Source: Pseudomonas sp. DY-1 (GTDB lineage Bacteria > Pseudomonadota > Gammaproteobacteria > Pseudomonadales > Pseudomonadaceae). From it: a stretch of DNA of 64,000 bases. Positions 16,302 to 26,394 of this stretch are shown piece after piece. Both the position numbers and the translations under genes were made by a program. The stretch covers positions 4,440,001 through 4,504,000 of the forward strand of contig NZ_CP032616.1 of the NCBI RefSeq assembly GCF_003626975.1, given 5' to 3'. The notes under the pieces are model-generated. The model saw only the letters and a list, made by a program, of their open reading frames with translations, made no database searches and was not told the origin of the DNA. The first letter of the stretch is position 1; each line of letters starts with the position of its first letter.

Positions 16302-18191
16302 ATGTTCCCCATTCCGAGATTGCTCAGCTGGCTTCTCGTGCCGCTGATGGCACTCTGCAGTTTCAGCCTGATGGCCGACCAGGCCGACGGCGCCGCGCAG
16401 GCCTTGCACCTGCTCAGTTACATCGGGGCCGACTACCCCGCTACCGTAGTCGACGGCAAAGTCATCGACGCCGGCGAATACCGCGAACAGATTGAATTCC
16501 TCGGCGCACTGCAGGGCCTGATCGTTGCCCTGCCAGCCCGTGATGGCCAGAAGGAACTGGAGCAGGGCGTTGCCAATCTGTACCAGGCCGTACAGGACAG
16601 GCAGAGCGGTGCCGCGGTTGCCCGCCAGGCGCGCCAGTTGGCCACGCGGCTGGCGGCGACTTATGAGGTCAGCCAGGCCCCGCTCATCACACCTGACCCC
16701 GCCCGTGGTGCGCCGCTCTACGCGCAGCACTGCAGCGTCTGCCACGGCGATACCGGTGCCGGCGATGGCCCGGCCGGCATGGGCCTGGAGCCGCCGCCGG
16801 CCAACCTGCGCGATCAGGCGCGGATGGACCGGTTGAGTCTCTATGACCTCTTCAACACGCTCGGTCTGGGGGTTGAAGGTACCGACATGCCGGCTTTCGC
16901 TGACCAGCTGGACGACCGTCAGCGTTGGGATCTGGCGAGCTACATCGCCAGCTTCAGCGCCGACCCGTCGGTGAAGGGCGAGGCCATCTCCCTTGGCGAG
17001 CTGGCCGGCCGCACGCCGGAAGAAGTCGGCGCCAGTCAGGGTGCTGCCATCCAGGCGCTGTTCCGAGCCCAGCGCGCCCAGCCGCCGGTGCAACAGCGCG
17101 GGCCAAAGGAGCTGATCGGTCATACCCGTTCCACTCTGGAGCAGAGCCTCAAGGCTTACCGTGATGGTGATGCGGATCAGGCCTACGACCTCTCGGTAGC
17201 CGCCTACCTTGAAGGCTTCGAACTGGTGGAAAGCTCCCTCGACAACCTCGACACCGTTCAGCGCAAGACCACCGAACGCGCGCTGATGGCTTACCGCCAG
17301 GCGCTGCAGGACCGCCAGTCCATTGGGCAGGCCGCGCAACTGCTGGAAAAGGCCACGGCCGAACTGGACAAGTCCGCCGACCTCCTGGGCAGCGATGGCC
17401 TGAGCGGTTCGCTGAGTTTCATTTCCAGCTTGCTGATCCTGCTGCGCGAAGGCCTCGAGGCGATCCTGGTGCTGGCGGCGATCCTCGCGTTCCTGCGCAA
17501 GACCGACCAGGAGCATGCGATTCGCAGCGTTCATGTGGGCTGGGGCCTGGCCATCGTCGCCGGCTTCGCCACCTGGGCAGTAGCGGCTTTCCTGATCGAT
17601 GTCGGCGGCGCCCAGCGCGAATTGATGGAAGGTTTCACGGCGCTGTTCGCCTGCGTGATGGTGCTCTGGCTCGGCGTGTGGATGCATGACCGCCGCCACG
17701 CCGCTGCGTGGCAGAGTTACATCAAGGAACACCTGTTGAGCAGCAGCGGCCGCTTCGGTTTTGCGACCCTGGCGTTCTTCTCGGTGTACCGCGAGCTGTT
17801 CGAAGTGATCCTCTTCTACGAAACCCTCTGGCTGCAGGCGGGACCTGCCGGCCATGGCATGGTCATCGCGGGTGCGGCGACTGCCCTGGTACTGCTGGTG
17901 GGTCTGGCCTGGGTCATCCTGCGCGGCTCGGCGAAGCTGCCGCTGGGGACCTTCTTCATGGCCAACGCCATCCTGCTCTGCGCCCTATCGGTGGTGTTCG
18001 CCGGTCATGGCGTGGCCGCCCTGCAGGAAGCCGGAGTCCTGGGTACGCGTCCGGTGCCCTTCTTCGAATTCGACTGGCTGGGCATTCATCCTGATGCCTA
18101 CACGCTGTCGGCCCAAGGGCTGGCATTGCTGGCCATCGCGGCGCTTTACGGCCGCAGCTGGCTGCGCGAGCGCAGCGCGGCGCAGGCCTGA
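16302..18191 (+). CDS. Cytochrome c / FTR1 family iron permease fusion
   Basis: The 629-residue protein has a signal peptide (about residues 1-24), a periplasmic c-type cytochrome domain with heme motif CSVCH (144-148) and likely distal ligand Met196 (GTDMPAF), a helical linker, and a C-terminal FTR1 permease with about seven membrane helices. The two FTR1 signatures are REGLE (382-386) and RELFE (497-501), the glutamates expected to bind iron. The family imports iron across the inner membrane, probably with oxidation of Fe(II) by the heme domain. A palindrome and a weak Fur-like site lie just upstream. Confidence 0.92.
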   Translation: MFPIPRLLSWLLVPLMALCSFSLMADQADGAAQALHLLSYIGADYPATVVDGKVIDAGEYREQIEFLGALQGLIVALPARDGQKELEQGVANLYQAVQDRQSGAAVARQARQLATRLAATYEVSQAPLITPDPARGAPLYAQHCSVCHGDTGAGDGPAGMGLEPPPANLRDQARMDRLSLYDLFNTLGLGVEGTDMPAFADQLDDRQRWDLASYIASFSADPSVKGEAISLGELAGRTPEEVGASQGAAIQALFRAQRAQPPVQQRGPKELIGHTRSTLEQSLKAYRDGDADQAYDLSVAAYLEGFELVESSLDNLDTVQRKTTERALMAYRQALQDRQSIGQAAQLLEKATAELDKSADLLGSDGLSGSLSFISSLLILLREGLEAILVLAAILAFLRKTDQEHAIRSVHVGWGLAIVAGFATWAVAAFLIDVGGAQRELMEGFTALFACVMVLWLGVWMHDRRHAAAWQSYIKEHLLSSSGRFGFATLAFFSVYRELFEVILFYETLWLQAGPAGHGMVIAGAATALVLLVGLAWVILRGSAKLPLGTFFMANAILLCALSVVFAGHGVAALQEAGVLGTRPVPFFEFDWLGIHPDAYTLSAQGLALLAIAALYGRSWLRERSAAQA

Positions 18192-18247
18192 CTGGAGGGC
18201 GGGGGGTGTAAACTTCTCGCCCTTTTCTTATCTGCGGAATTTTTCCC

Positions 18248-18700
18248 ATGCGCGTCTGGATCGATGCCGATGCCTGCCCCAAGACAGCCAAGGACCAGGT
18301 AATCAAGTTCGCCCTGAAGCGCAAGTTCGAGGTGGTGCTGGTGGCCGGGCAGAGCCAGGTGAAACCAGCCTTCGCCTGCGTGCTACTGGTGGTGGTCCCC
18401 AGCGGCCCGGATGCAGCTGACGACTACCTGGTTGACAACGCCTCCCCCGGTGAACTGGTGATCTGCAGCGACGTGCCACTGGCCGATCGCCTGGTGAAGA
18501 AGGGCGTTGCGGCGTTGGACCCGCGCGGTCGCGAGTTCGACGAACGCAACATGGGCGAGCGCCTCGCGGTGCGCAACCTGTTCACCGATCTGCGTGACCA
18601 GGGCCAGATGGGCGGGGGCCAGGCAGCCTACGGTGAGAAGGAGCGACAGGCCTTCGCCAATTCCCTGGACCGGCTGCTGACCCGCCTCAGCCGGGGCTGA
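18248..18700 (+). CDS. YaiI/YqxD family protein (UPF0178)
   Basis: The 150-residue protein matches UPF0178: it opens with RVWIDADACPK, has VVPSGPDAADDYLV in the middle, and ends with the region NLFTDLRDQGQMGGGQAAYGEKER. The acidic residues in DADACP and in CSDVPLADR suggest a PIN-like nuclease fold, but activity is not established. It lies 56 bp after the FTR1 gene on the same strand and could be co-transcribed. It converges with the MHYT gene 12 bp away. Confidence 0.93.
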   Translation: MRVWIDADACPKTAKDQVIKFALKRKFEVVLVAGQSQVKPAFACVLLVVVPSGPDAADDYLVDNASPGELVICSDVPLADRLVKKGVAALDPRGREFDERNMGERLAVRNLFTDLRDQGQMGGGQAAYGEKERQAFANSLDRLLTRLSRG

Positions 18701-18712
18701 AGCGAGTCGGAC

Positions 18713-20863
18713 TCAATTCACTGCTTGAGGTTGGGTAGCCATCGCCAGGTTCCTGGGATTGGCCAGCCACAGCTTCAGGTTGTCCAGCGACAGCGGGCGG
18801 CTGAACAGGTAGCCCTGGATCAGGTCGCAATGGTTCTCGCGCAGAAAACCCAGTTGTTGGGCGGTTTCCACACCTTCGGCGACCACCTTGAGTTGCAGCT
18901 TGTGGGCCATGGCGATGATCGCGGCGGTGATCGCCATGTCGTTCTCCTCGGCGGGTATGTCGCGCACGAAGGCGCGATCCACCTTGAGGGTGTCCACCGG
19001 TAGGCGGCGCAAGTAGGCCAGCGATGAGTAACCGCTGCCGAAGTCATCGATGGAGATGCTCACGCCCAGCGCGCGAATGGCTTCCAGGATTTCTACCGCG
19101 GAGTTGAGATTGCCCATCAGCGCATTCTCCGTGACCTCAAGAGCCAGCGCTCGCGGGTTCAGCCCTGAGCGTTGCAGCTCGATGCCGAGCACCAGCGGCA
19201 GGTTGAGGTTGGTGAGGTTAAGCGCTGAGCAATTCACCGCAACGCGCAAGTCCCTATGCCCGGCGTCGTGCAATTCCTTGAGATCGCGGCAGGCGCGGCG
19301 GGTCACCCAGGTATCCAGTTCGGCGATGAAACCGTGCTGCTCGGCGATGGTTACGAAGCGCTCAGGGCTGATCATGCCGTGCAGCGGATGGCGCCAGCGC
19401 GCCACGGCTTCCAGGCTGACCACGCGGCTGGCATCGCAGGCGACGATGGGCTGGTAGTGAACCTCCAGGGCGTCCTCGTTGAGGGCACGGCGCAAGTCCT
19501 GCTCCAGGGTCAGGTTCTCGTGGGCACGCAGTTCGAGATCAGCACTGAAGCGCTGCCAGCGATTGCGGCCATTCTCCTTGCAGTGACCCAGGGCGAGGCC
19601 GGCGTTGCGCAGCAGCTCTTCGTGGTTTTCACCGTCCTGTGGATACAGGCTGATACCCAGGCTGGCCGTAACGCGCAGCTGGCCGCTGGGCAGGCTGATG
19701 GGTGCACGTATATGGCCCAGCAGGCGGTCGGCCAGCTCACCTGCGCGAGCGCCATCCTGCAGGGGGCTGAGAATGCAGAACTCGTCGCCGGAGTAGCGTG
19801 CCAGCAGATCCTGGTCGTGCAAGGCCGTGCGCAGGCGTTGGGCGACCTGTTGCAGCACCTGGTCCCCGGCGCCGTGACCCAGGCTGTCATTGATACGCTT
19901 GAAACTATCCAGGCCAATGAACAGGACGGCGAGCGTGCCCTGGCCTGCGTGCTCCGCCAGCAAGCTGCTGGTCATCCGGGTGAAGGCGCGGCCGTTGAAC
20001 AGGTTGGTTAGTGGGTCGTGGTGGGTGGCGGTATTGAGCTGATCGGCGGCCATGCGCAAACGGCGTCGTTGCTCCCGAAGGCGCTGCTCGGCCCAGACGG
20101 CGCCCAGGCCGGCGACTATCACCAGCAGCGCGATGACGCCAATGGCGATGCCGAGCAGGGTCTGGTTGGTATGGCCAGCGGAGTCCAGGGTCAGTTGGAT
20201 ATCGCGCGGGACTGTCAGGGTCAGCGCCGCCATGCCGGTGAAGTGCATGGAGACGATGGCGGCCCCCATCATCGCGCTCGCAGCCAGGCGCAGGCGCCCA
20301 AGGCCTTTGTCGTTTCGTTCGCGGAAGTAGAAGGCAAGCAGCAGAGCGGCCAGCGCCGCACCAATGGCTATGGCTAGCGACAGGGAGAAGAGCAACGGGT
20401 CGTAGTAGAGCGATGCCGCGGAGCGGATCGCCGCCATGCCGCTGTAGTGCATGGTGGCAATGCCGATGCCTGCTGTGATCGCTGCCAGCAGGTACTGCCA
20501 GGGTCTCAGGCGCTCGCGTCCGATCACTCGCATCACCACATAGGACACCGCGATTGCGATCAGCAGCGAAAGCAGCGTGACACCCGGCGCATAGGAGATG
20601 ACGAGGGGCGCGCGGAAGGCAAGCATGGCAATGAAGTGCATCGACCATATGCCGCCGCCCAGGGAGAGGGCGCCCACCCAGCGCCAGAGCTCGCGTCCAA
20701 ACAGGGCACTGCTGTGGCTGACTCGGCGCGCCATGGCCAGGGCGGTGAACGCGGCGGCGCAAGCCACCAGATAGGAGAGCAGTACCAGTGGTGTGGAGTG
20801 GCTGCAGTCCAGCAGGGCGATCTGGTCTTCAGGGATGGCGCGGGCGTGGGTCAGGAAGAGCAT
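18713..20863 (-). CDS. MHYT-GGDEF-EAL cyclic di-GMP signalling protein
   Basis: The 716-residue membrane protein carries an N-terminal MHYT sensor with seven helices (about residues 25-260) and three copies of the metal-binding motif: MHFIAM (75-80), MHYSGM (138-143) and MHFTGM (206-211). These may sense O2, CO or NO through copper. Next are a GGDEF domain (about 275-435) and an EAL domain (about 450-700). The GGDEF half has SGDEF (358-362), Gly in place of the first metal-binding Asp (IGLDSFK), and no RxxD inhibitory site. The EAL half keeps its catalytic residues (EAV, VTEN, IDDFGSGYSS, KVD, AEGVET), so c-di-GMP hydrolysis is the likelier output. Relation to MucR or NbdA is likely but not resolved. 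Confidence 0.93.
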   Translation of the reverse strand: MLFLTHARAIPEDQIALLDCSHSTPLVLLSYLVACAAAFTALAMARRVSHSSALFGRELWRWVGALSLGGGIWSMHFIAMLAFRAPLVISYAPGVTLLSLLIAIAVSYVVMRVIGRERLRPWQYLLAAITAGIGIATMHYSGMAAIRSAASLYYDPLLFSLSLAIAIGAALAALLLAFYFRERNDKGLGRLRLAASAMMGAAIVSMHFTGMAALTLTVPRDIQLTLDSAGHTNQTLLGIAIGVIALLVIVAGLGAVWAEQRLREQRRRLRMAADQLNTATHHDPLTNLFNGRAFTRMTSSLLAEHAGQGTLAVLFIGLDSFKRINDSLGHGAGDQVLQQVAQRLRTALHDQDLLARYSGDEFCILSPLQDGARAGELADRLLGHIRAPISLPSGQLRVTASLGISLYPQDGENHEELLRNAGLALGHCKENGRNRWQRFSADLELRAHENLTLEQDLRRALNEDALEVHYQPIVACDASRVVSLEAVARWRHPLHGMISPERFVTIAEQHGFIAELDTWVTRRACRDLKELHDAGHRDLRVAVNCSALNLTNLNLPLVLGIELQRSGLNPRALALEVTENALMGNLNSAVEILEAIRALGVSISIDDFGSGYSSLAYLRRLPVDTLKVDRAFVRDIPAEENDMAITAAIIAMAHKLQLKVVAEGVETAQQLGFLRENHCDLIQGYLFSRPLSLDNLKLWLANPRNLAMATQPQAVN

Positions 20864-20998
20864 CGGCGGCGGGGTCCTTCGGGTGCGGACCCGCCATGGG
20901 GTGGCACACTGGCATTTTGCCCGCAGTCTAGGCAGTTCCGGCAGCCAAGGCCATGGGCGATGCAGCCGGCCGTCGGACCTGGAGCGATGGTCGAGGGC

Positions 20999-21469
20999 TC
21001 AGCCGCAGAGGTAGGTGCCAGTGCCAACCGCAACCAAAGTGCCGTCGTCGGCGTGCAGTTCCGAACGCACCACGGCAACCTTGTTTCCCGAGCGGAGTAG
21101 CACGGCGGTGGCGGTGAAGTGCTGGCCACGACCAGGTCGCAGGTAATCGATGCGCAGGTCGATGGTGCCGAGCTTGGATAGCCGCCCCATGCGCTCCGCT
21201 GTGGATAAGTGCTGGTGCCGTTCGAAGGCACCGATCAGCGCCATGGCTCCGCCGACTACATCGAGCAGGCTGGAAATCACTCCACCGTGCAGGATGCCGT
21301 GGACGAAATTGCCGATCAGCTCGTCCTTCATCGGCAGGTGCATCACCACCTTCTCGGTGCTCATCTCTCCTAGCTGAATGCCGAGCACGCGGTTGAATGG
21401 AATGCGTTCGAAGAAGCCGGCGACGGCTTGCTGGAGTTCGGGGGTGAGGATGAAATCGGTCTGGCTCAT
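20999..21469 (-). CDS. Hotdog-fold thioesterase (PaaI/YigI-like)
   Basis: The 156-residue soluble protein has the hotdog thioesterase pattern, with NFVHGILHGGVISSLLDVVGG around residues 53-73 as the active-site helix and IDLRIDYLRPG near 110 as the central strand. It would hydrolyse acyl-CoA thioesters; the acyl group is unknown. The frame is open six codons further, but AGGAGG stands 4 bases before the ATG at 21469, which fixes the start. Confidence 0.88.
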   Translation of the reverse strand: MSQTDFILTPELQQAVAGFFERIPFNRVLGIQLGEMSTEKVVMHLPMKDELIGNFVHGILHGGVISSLLDVVGGAMALIGAFERHQHLSTAERMGRLSKLGTIDLRIDYLRPGRGQHFTATAVLLRSGNKVAVVRSELHADDGTLVAVGTGTYLCG

Positions 21470-21603
21470 GACGCCTCCTGGGAACATCGATTGGCTCGAC
21501 GCTGCCTCAGGAGTGGTCGGGGTGCCAAGGGGGGCGGCGGGAGTGGCAGGTGGATTGGCCGGATCGACACGGAGCGGGTAGCCGAAGCCACCCGCCCGAG
21601 GTA

Positions 21604-22260
21604 TCAGTGGGCCAGTTCCAGTACGCGGTCCACCAGCTTGTAGATACCGCCGGCGGCTTCGCTGATGGATTGGGCGAGCATGTAGGCTGGGGTGGTCACC
21701 AGCTTGCGTTTCTGGTCTTCGACGATTTCACCAACCACGCATTCCACATGCTGCGCGCCCATCTCGGCCAGGGCTGCCGCGGTGCCAGCGTCATTGCCGA
21801 TGGTGCAGCTCACGCCTTCGCCGTAGATCTTCGCCGCCAGGGCTGGGGCGATGCAGATCAGGCCAACTGGCTTGCCGGCTTCGGCGAAACCGCGGGCGGC
21901 GGCCAGTACGTCGGGCTGCACGGTGCAGTTGGCGCCGCTGATGGCGAAGTCGGAGAGGTTCTTCGCCGCGCCGAAGCCGCCGGGAATGATCAGGGCGTCG
22001 AAGTCGTCGGCTTTCAGTTCGCGCACGTCGCTGATCTCGCCGCGGGCGATACGCGCCGATTCCACCAGCACGTTACGGCTTTCCGGCATCTCTTCGCCGG
22101 TAGTGTGGTTGATCACGTGGTGCTGGGCGATGTTCGGCGCGAAGCACTGGACCTTGGCACCGCGCTGGTCCAGGCGCAGCAGGGTGATCACACTCTCGTG
22201 GATCTCCGCACCATCGTAAACGCCACAGCCGGACAGGATCACGGCAACTTTCTTGGTCAT
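21604..22260 (-). CDS. elbB: Glyoxalase ElbB (DJ-1/PfpI superfamily)
   Basis: The 218-residue protein matches ElbB (isoprenoid biosynthesis protein with amidotransferase-like domain). It opens KKVAVILSGCGVYDGAEIHE, has FDALIIPGGFGAAKNLSDFA near residue 80, and the nucleophile-elbow cysteine in GLICIAPALAAK near 138. Glyoxalase activity has been described for E. coli ElbB; a direct role in isoprenoid synthesis is doubtful. GGAG lies 6 bases before the ATG at 22260, making it better than the ATG at 22266. The next hydrolase gene on this strand ends 13 bp upstream, so they form a likely operon. Confidence 0.93.
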   Translation of the reverse strand: MTKKVAVILSGCGVYDGAEIHESVITLLRLDQRGAKVQCFAPNIAQHHVINHTTGEEMPESRNVLVESARIARGEISDVRELKADDFDALIIPGGFGAAKNLSDFAISGANCTVQPDVLAAARGFAEAGKPVGLICIAPALAAKIYGEGVSCTIGNDAGTAAALAEMGAQHVECVVGEIVEDQKRKLVTTPAYMLAQSISEAAGGIYKLVDRVLELAH

Positions 22261-22273
22261 GGACATCTCCAGG

Positions 22274-23107
22274 TCATTGGGGGGGTGGTCCCAGGTTCTC
22301 GCGCAGGAACGCCAGTGCGCGTCGCTGGGCATCCTGGGCCAGGCCGGGTTGGTAGGTATTCAGGTCGCTGCGCTGATCGAATACATGGTCGGCGTTGCCG
22401 TACTGCACCAGTTCCAGGCGCTCGCCATCGAGGCTATCGAGGGCCGAAAGGCATTGCTGGTGGTCGGTGATGTGGTCCTTCGCGCCGAGGAACATCAGCA
22501 CAGGGGCGCTATGTCCGAGACCGTCGCGCAGGTGGGCGGGGAATCCGCAGTAGGGGTAGTAGGCGATCACGCCGCGCACACCGGCCAGTGCACCTCTGCC
22601 GGTGGCGGGGAAACCGTGGCCGGCGCTGCCGTCGTAGGAGAGCGCATCGAGGATGGTCCAGCCTCCGTGTGAGTATCCGAGCAGGGCCAGCTTGCTGCTG
22701 TCGATCGCCGGGTTCTGCCGCGCCAACGCCAGCGCAGCGTAGACATCGACGGCGCGTTCGTTGCCCCACAGACGCTTGCCGTCGCAGACCGGGCGCCAGT
22801 CCTTGATGCCGCGGGCAGCATGGCTGTCGACGAACATCACGGCGTAGCCGGCGGGGAGCAGCCAGGCTTTCACGTTGCGCATGAACAGCGGGCTCTGGCC
22901 GCTGCAGCCGTGAAACACCATTACGGTGGGGAAAGGGCCGTTGCCTTGCGGAGTGAACAGGCTGAGGTGCGGTGCCAGGCGCTGTTCCGCCGCCGACAGG
23001 TCGGCGGTCTGCGGCAGCAGGGCATCACGATAGGGATAGAGTCCGAGCAGGGCGGCGCAGGCCAGGAGAAGCAGGGCGATCAGGGCGGGTTTCAGAAGTT
23101 TTCGCAT
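22274..23107 (-). CDS. Alpha/beta hydrolase, dienelactone hydrolase family
   Basis: The 277-residue protein has an N-terminal hydrophobic segment (about residues 5-24) that is either a signal peptide or an anchor, followed by an alpha/beta hydrolase domain. The nucleophile elbow is GYSHGG (Ser near 151), an oxyanion-type HGCSGQ lies near 67, and candidate acid and base residues are in GAKDH and NADHVF. The substrate is unknown. The start was taken at the ATG at 23107, since the alternative upstream start is GTG; neither has a clear Shine-Dalgarno. It precedes elbB by 13 bp on the same strand. Confidence 0.85.
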   Translation of the reverse strand: MRKLLKPALIALLLLACAALLGLYPYRDALLPQTADLSAAEQRLAPHLSLFTPQGNGPFPTVMVFHGCSGQSPLFMRNVKAWLLPAGYAVMFVDSHAARGIKDWRPVCDGKRLWGNERAVDVYAALALARQNPAIDSSKLALLGYSHGGWTILDALSYDGSAGHGFPATGRGALAGVRGVIAYYPYCGFPAHLRDGLGHSAPVLMFLGAKDHITDHQQCLSALDSLDGERLELVQYGNADHVFDQRSDLNTYQPGLAQDAQRRALAFLRENLGPPPQ

Positions 23108-23330
23108 GCTGTCGTCATATGCCGCTTGGGTTGGCACGCCATGCCGGGAAGCCGGACGGGCTGTGGGAGTAGCATCCCGGGTACTGGATGAATGTCGTCA
23201 TTTCGTGGCGGCATTTCGTACAGGCCCTGACGAGCAATCCTAGCAGGCTGGGGAATCGGGCCGCGAGCGCCGCGCCGCCCGCTTCACCGTCTGTGGGTCA
23301 CCGGACAAGAACTACGATAAGGGTTGTCCC

Positions 23331-24566
23331 ATGAATTACGTGCTTTATGCCGTGCCTTTCTTCTTCCTGCTGATCGGCATCGAACTGATGGTCGACCGTT
23401 GGCGTGGGATGCGCACTTACCGTACCGCCGATGCCCTGAACAGCCTGAGCGCTGGCGTGCTGTCCACCACCAGCGGCCTGCTGACCAAGGTGGTGGGGCT
23501 GCTGACCTACACCTTCGCCTGGCAACACATGGCCCTGTTCGAGCTGTCGGCGTCGAGCCTCTGGGTGTGGCTGCTGGCCTTCGTTTTCTATGATTTCTGT
23601 TACTACTGGAACCACCGACTGGGCCATGAGCGCAACGTCCTCTGGGCCGCCCACTCGGTGCACCACCAGAGTGAGGAGTACAACCTCTCCACCGCCCTGC
23701 GGCAGACCAGCACGGGCTTTCTTTTCGGTTGGATTTTCTACCTGCCGATGGCCGCTGCCGGTGTACCTCCGCTGGTGTTCCTCAGCGTCGGTGCGCTGAA
23801 CCTGCTCTACCAGTTCTGGGTGCACACCCGGCATGTGCCCAAGCTGGGCTGGTTCGAATGGTTCTTCATCACACCGTCCAACCATCGGGTCCACCATGCG
23901 CAGAACCCGGTGTACATGGATCGCAATTACGGCGGCGTGTTCATCCTCTGGGATCGCCTGTTCGGTACCTTCCAGGAAGAGCTGGAAGAGGAGCCGGTAA
24001 TCTTCGGCGTGACCACGCCGCTGGCCAGCTGGAACCCGCTCTGGGCCAACCTGCAGTTCTATGTGCAGCTCTGGCGAGATGCCGCGCGTGCTGAGTCCCG
24101 GTGGGACAAGCTGCGTATCTGGTTCATGCGTACCGGCTGGCGCCCGGCGGATGTCGCCGCGCGTTATCCACAGGCCAAGCCGGACCTGTCGCTCTTCGTC
24201 AAATTCGAGGTGCCGCTGGGGCTGCCTCAGAAGTGGTACGCCGGCCTTCAGTTCGCACTCTACGTAGTGGCCGGGACCTGGCTGCTGGGGACCGGCAGCG
24301 AGGTTTCAGTGGCCGGGCTGCTGCTGGCCTGGGCCTGGATGGCCTTCGGTCTCTACGTCATCGGTAGCTGGCTGGAGAACCGCCCGTGGGCGCGTTGGCT
24401 GGAAGTGACGCGATTGGCAGTGAACTGGCCGGTGTTCTCGGCCTTTACGGTGCTGGGATTGCTGCCGATGGGAGCGGCGGGGTGGGGCCTGCTCGCGCTC
24501 TACAGCCTGGTCAGTCTGGCCGCGCTGTTCGGCCTGCCGCGCCGCGCGGCGGCGCTGGCGGTCTGA
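23331..24566 (+). CDS. Sterol desaturase / fatty acid hydroxylase family membrane protein
   Basis: The 411-residue integral membrane protein belongs to the FA_hydroxylase superfamily of di-iron enzymes. The histidine clusters are present in order: HRLGH (near 100), HSVHH (near 111) and, later, HTRHVPK and NHRVHH (near 184), followed by NYGGVFILWDRLFGTF. The remaining C-terminal third adds more membrane helices. Substrate lipids are unknown; bacterial relatives act on membrane lipids or carotenoids. The gene ends exactly next to the stop of the convergent DedA gene, with no terminator between them. Confidence 0.92.
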   Translation: MNYVLYAVPFFFLLIGIELMVDRWRGMRTYRTADALNSLSAGVLSTTSGLLTKVVGLLTYTFAWQHMALFELSASSLWVWLLAFVFYDFCYYWNHRLGHERNVLWAAHSVHHQSEEYNLSTALRQTSTGFLFGWIFYLPMAAAGVPPLVFLSVGALNLLYQFWVHTRHVPKLGWFEWFFITPSNHRVHHAQNPVYMDRNYGGVFILWDRLFGTFQEELEEEPVIFGVTTPLASWNPLWANLQFYVQLWRDAARAESRWDKLRIWFMRTGWRPADVAARYPQAKPDLSLFVKFEVPLGLPQKWYAGLQFALYVVAGTWLLGTGSEVSVAGLLLAWAWMAFGLYVIGSWLENRPWARWLEVTRLAVNWPVFSAFTVLGLLPMGAAGWGLLALYSLVSLAALFGLPRRAAALAV

Positions 24567-25127
24567 TCAGCTGTTCTTGCCGTTGTTACGCAGGCGGCGC
24601 CTCAGCCAGAGGAGGCCGCCGATGGCCACCAGAGCGCCGAGTACCATCAGCTCGTAGCGCTTGAGGTTGCCGAGCATTCCTTCCAGCACGGCGCCGAAGT
24701 GGAACGCGGCGAATCCCAGGGCCAGGGCCCAGATCAAGGCGCCGATGCCGTTCAGGATCAGGTAACGCAGTGGCGGATAGCCGGACAGGCCGATGGCCAC
24801 CGGCATCACGGTGCGCAACCCGTAGACGAAGCGGAAGCTCAGGACCCAGATATCCGGGTGACGGCGGATGTGCGCCAGAGCGCGGTCGCCCATGGCTTGC
24901 CAACGCGGCTTGCGGGCAAGGATCTGACGACCCTTGTGGCGGCCCAGGTAGTACCAGAGCTGGTCGCCGGCATAGCTGCCGAAGAACGCCGTGGCAACCA
25001 CGGCGTTGATGTCCATGTAGCCCCGGAAGGCGAGGAAGCCGGCCAGGACCAGGATCGTCTCACCCTCGAAGAACGTGCCGAGGAAGAGGGCGAAATAACC
25101 GAAATCCTGGAGAAATTGTTGCAGCAT
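24567..25127 (-). CDS. DedA family membrane protein
   Basis: The 186-residue protein has the DedA/VTT pattern: FLGTFFEGETILVLAGFLA near residue 16, FFGSYAGDQLWYYLGR near 50, and RFVYGLRTVMPVAIGLS near 98, with five to six membrane helices. DedA proteins keep membrane lipid carriers and proton motive force in balance, with undecaprenyl phosphate flipping shown for some. The conserved Glu, Asp and Arg residues of the family are present. The C-terminus is basic (LRRRLRNNGKNS). Confidence 0.92.
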   Translation of the reverse strand: MLQQFLQDFGYFALFLGTFFEGETILVLAGFLAFRGYMDINAVVATAFFGSYAGDQLWYYLGRHKGRQILARKPRWQAMGDRALAHIRRHPDIWVLSFRFVYGLRTVMPVAIGLSGYPPLRYLILNGIGALIWALALGFAAFHFGAVLEGMLGNLKRYELMVLGALVAIGGLLWLRRRLRNNGKNS

Positions 25128-25309
25128 GGTTGGGTTGCGCAGCGAAATGAACGCGCAGCCTAACCGGGATGACGCCCTGGGAAAAGCTCCGACCTCCGGT
25201 GAATGCCATCAGATTGACCACGGACAATCCCCGAATGCCGCCACAAGGCCCGTACGCCGGTCGACGTGACCACGGGTCACTGTGCCGCATTGTTACCATT
25301 CGGTCATAA

Positions 25310-26374
<1,065 letters not shown>

Positions 26375-26394
26375 TCTCCCCCCAGGAACTGCAG

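Noticed and set aside
16248..17855. A 535-codon antisense frame over the FTR1 gene
   Set aside because: It is a shadow of the FTR1 coding sequence with no recognisable domain.
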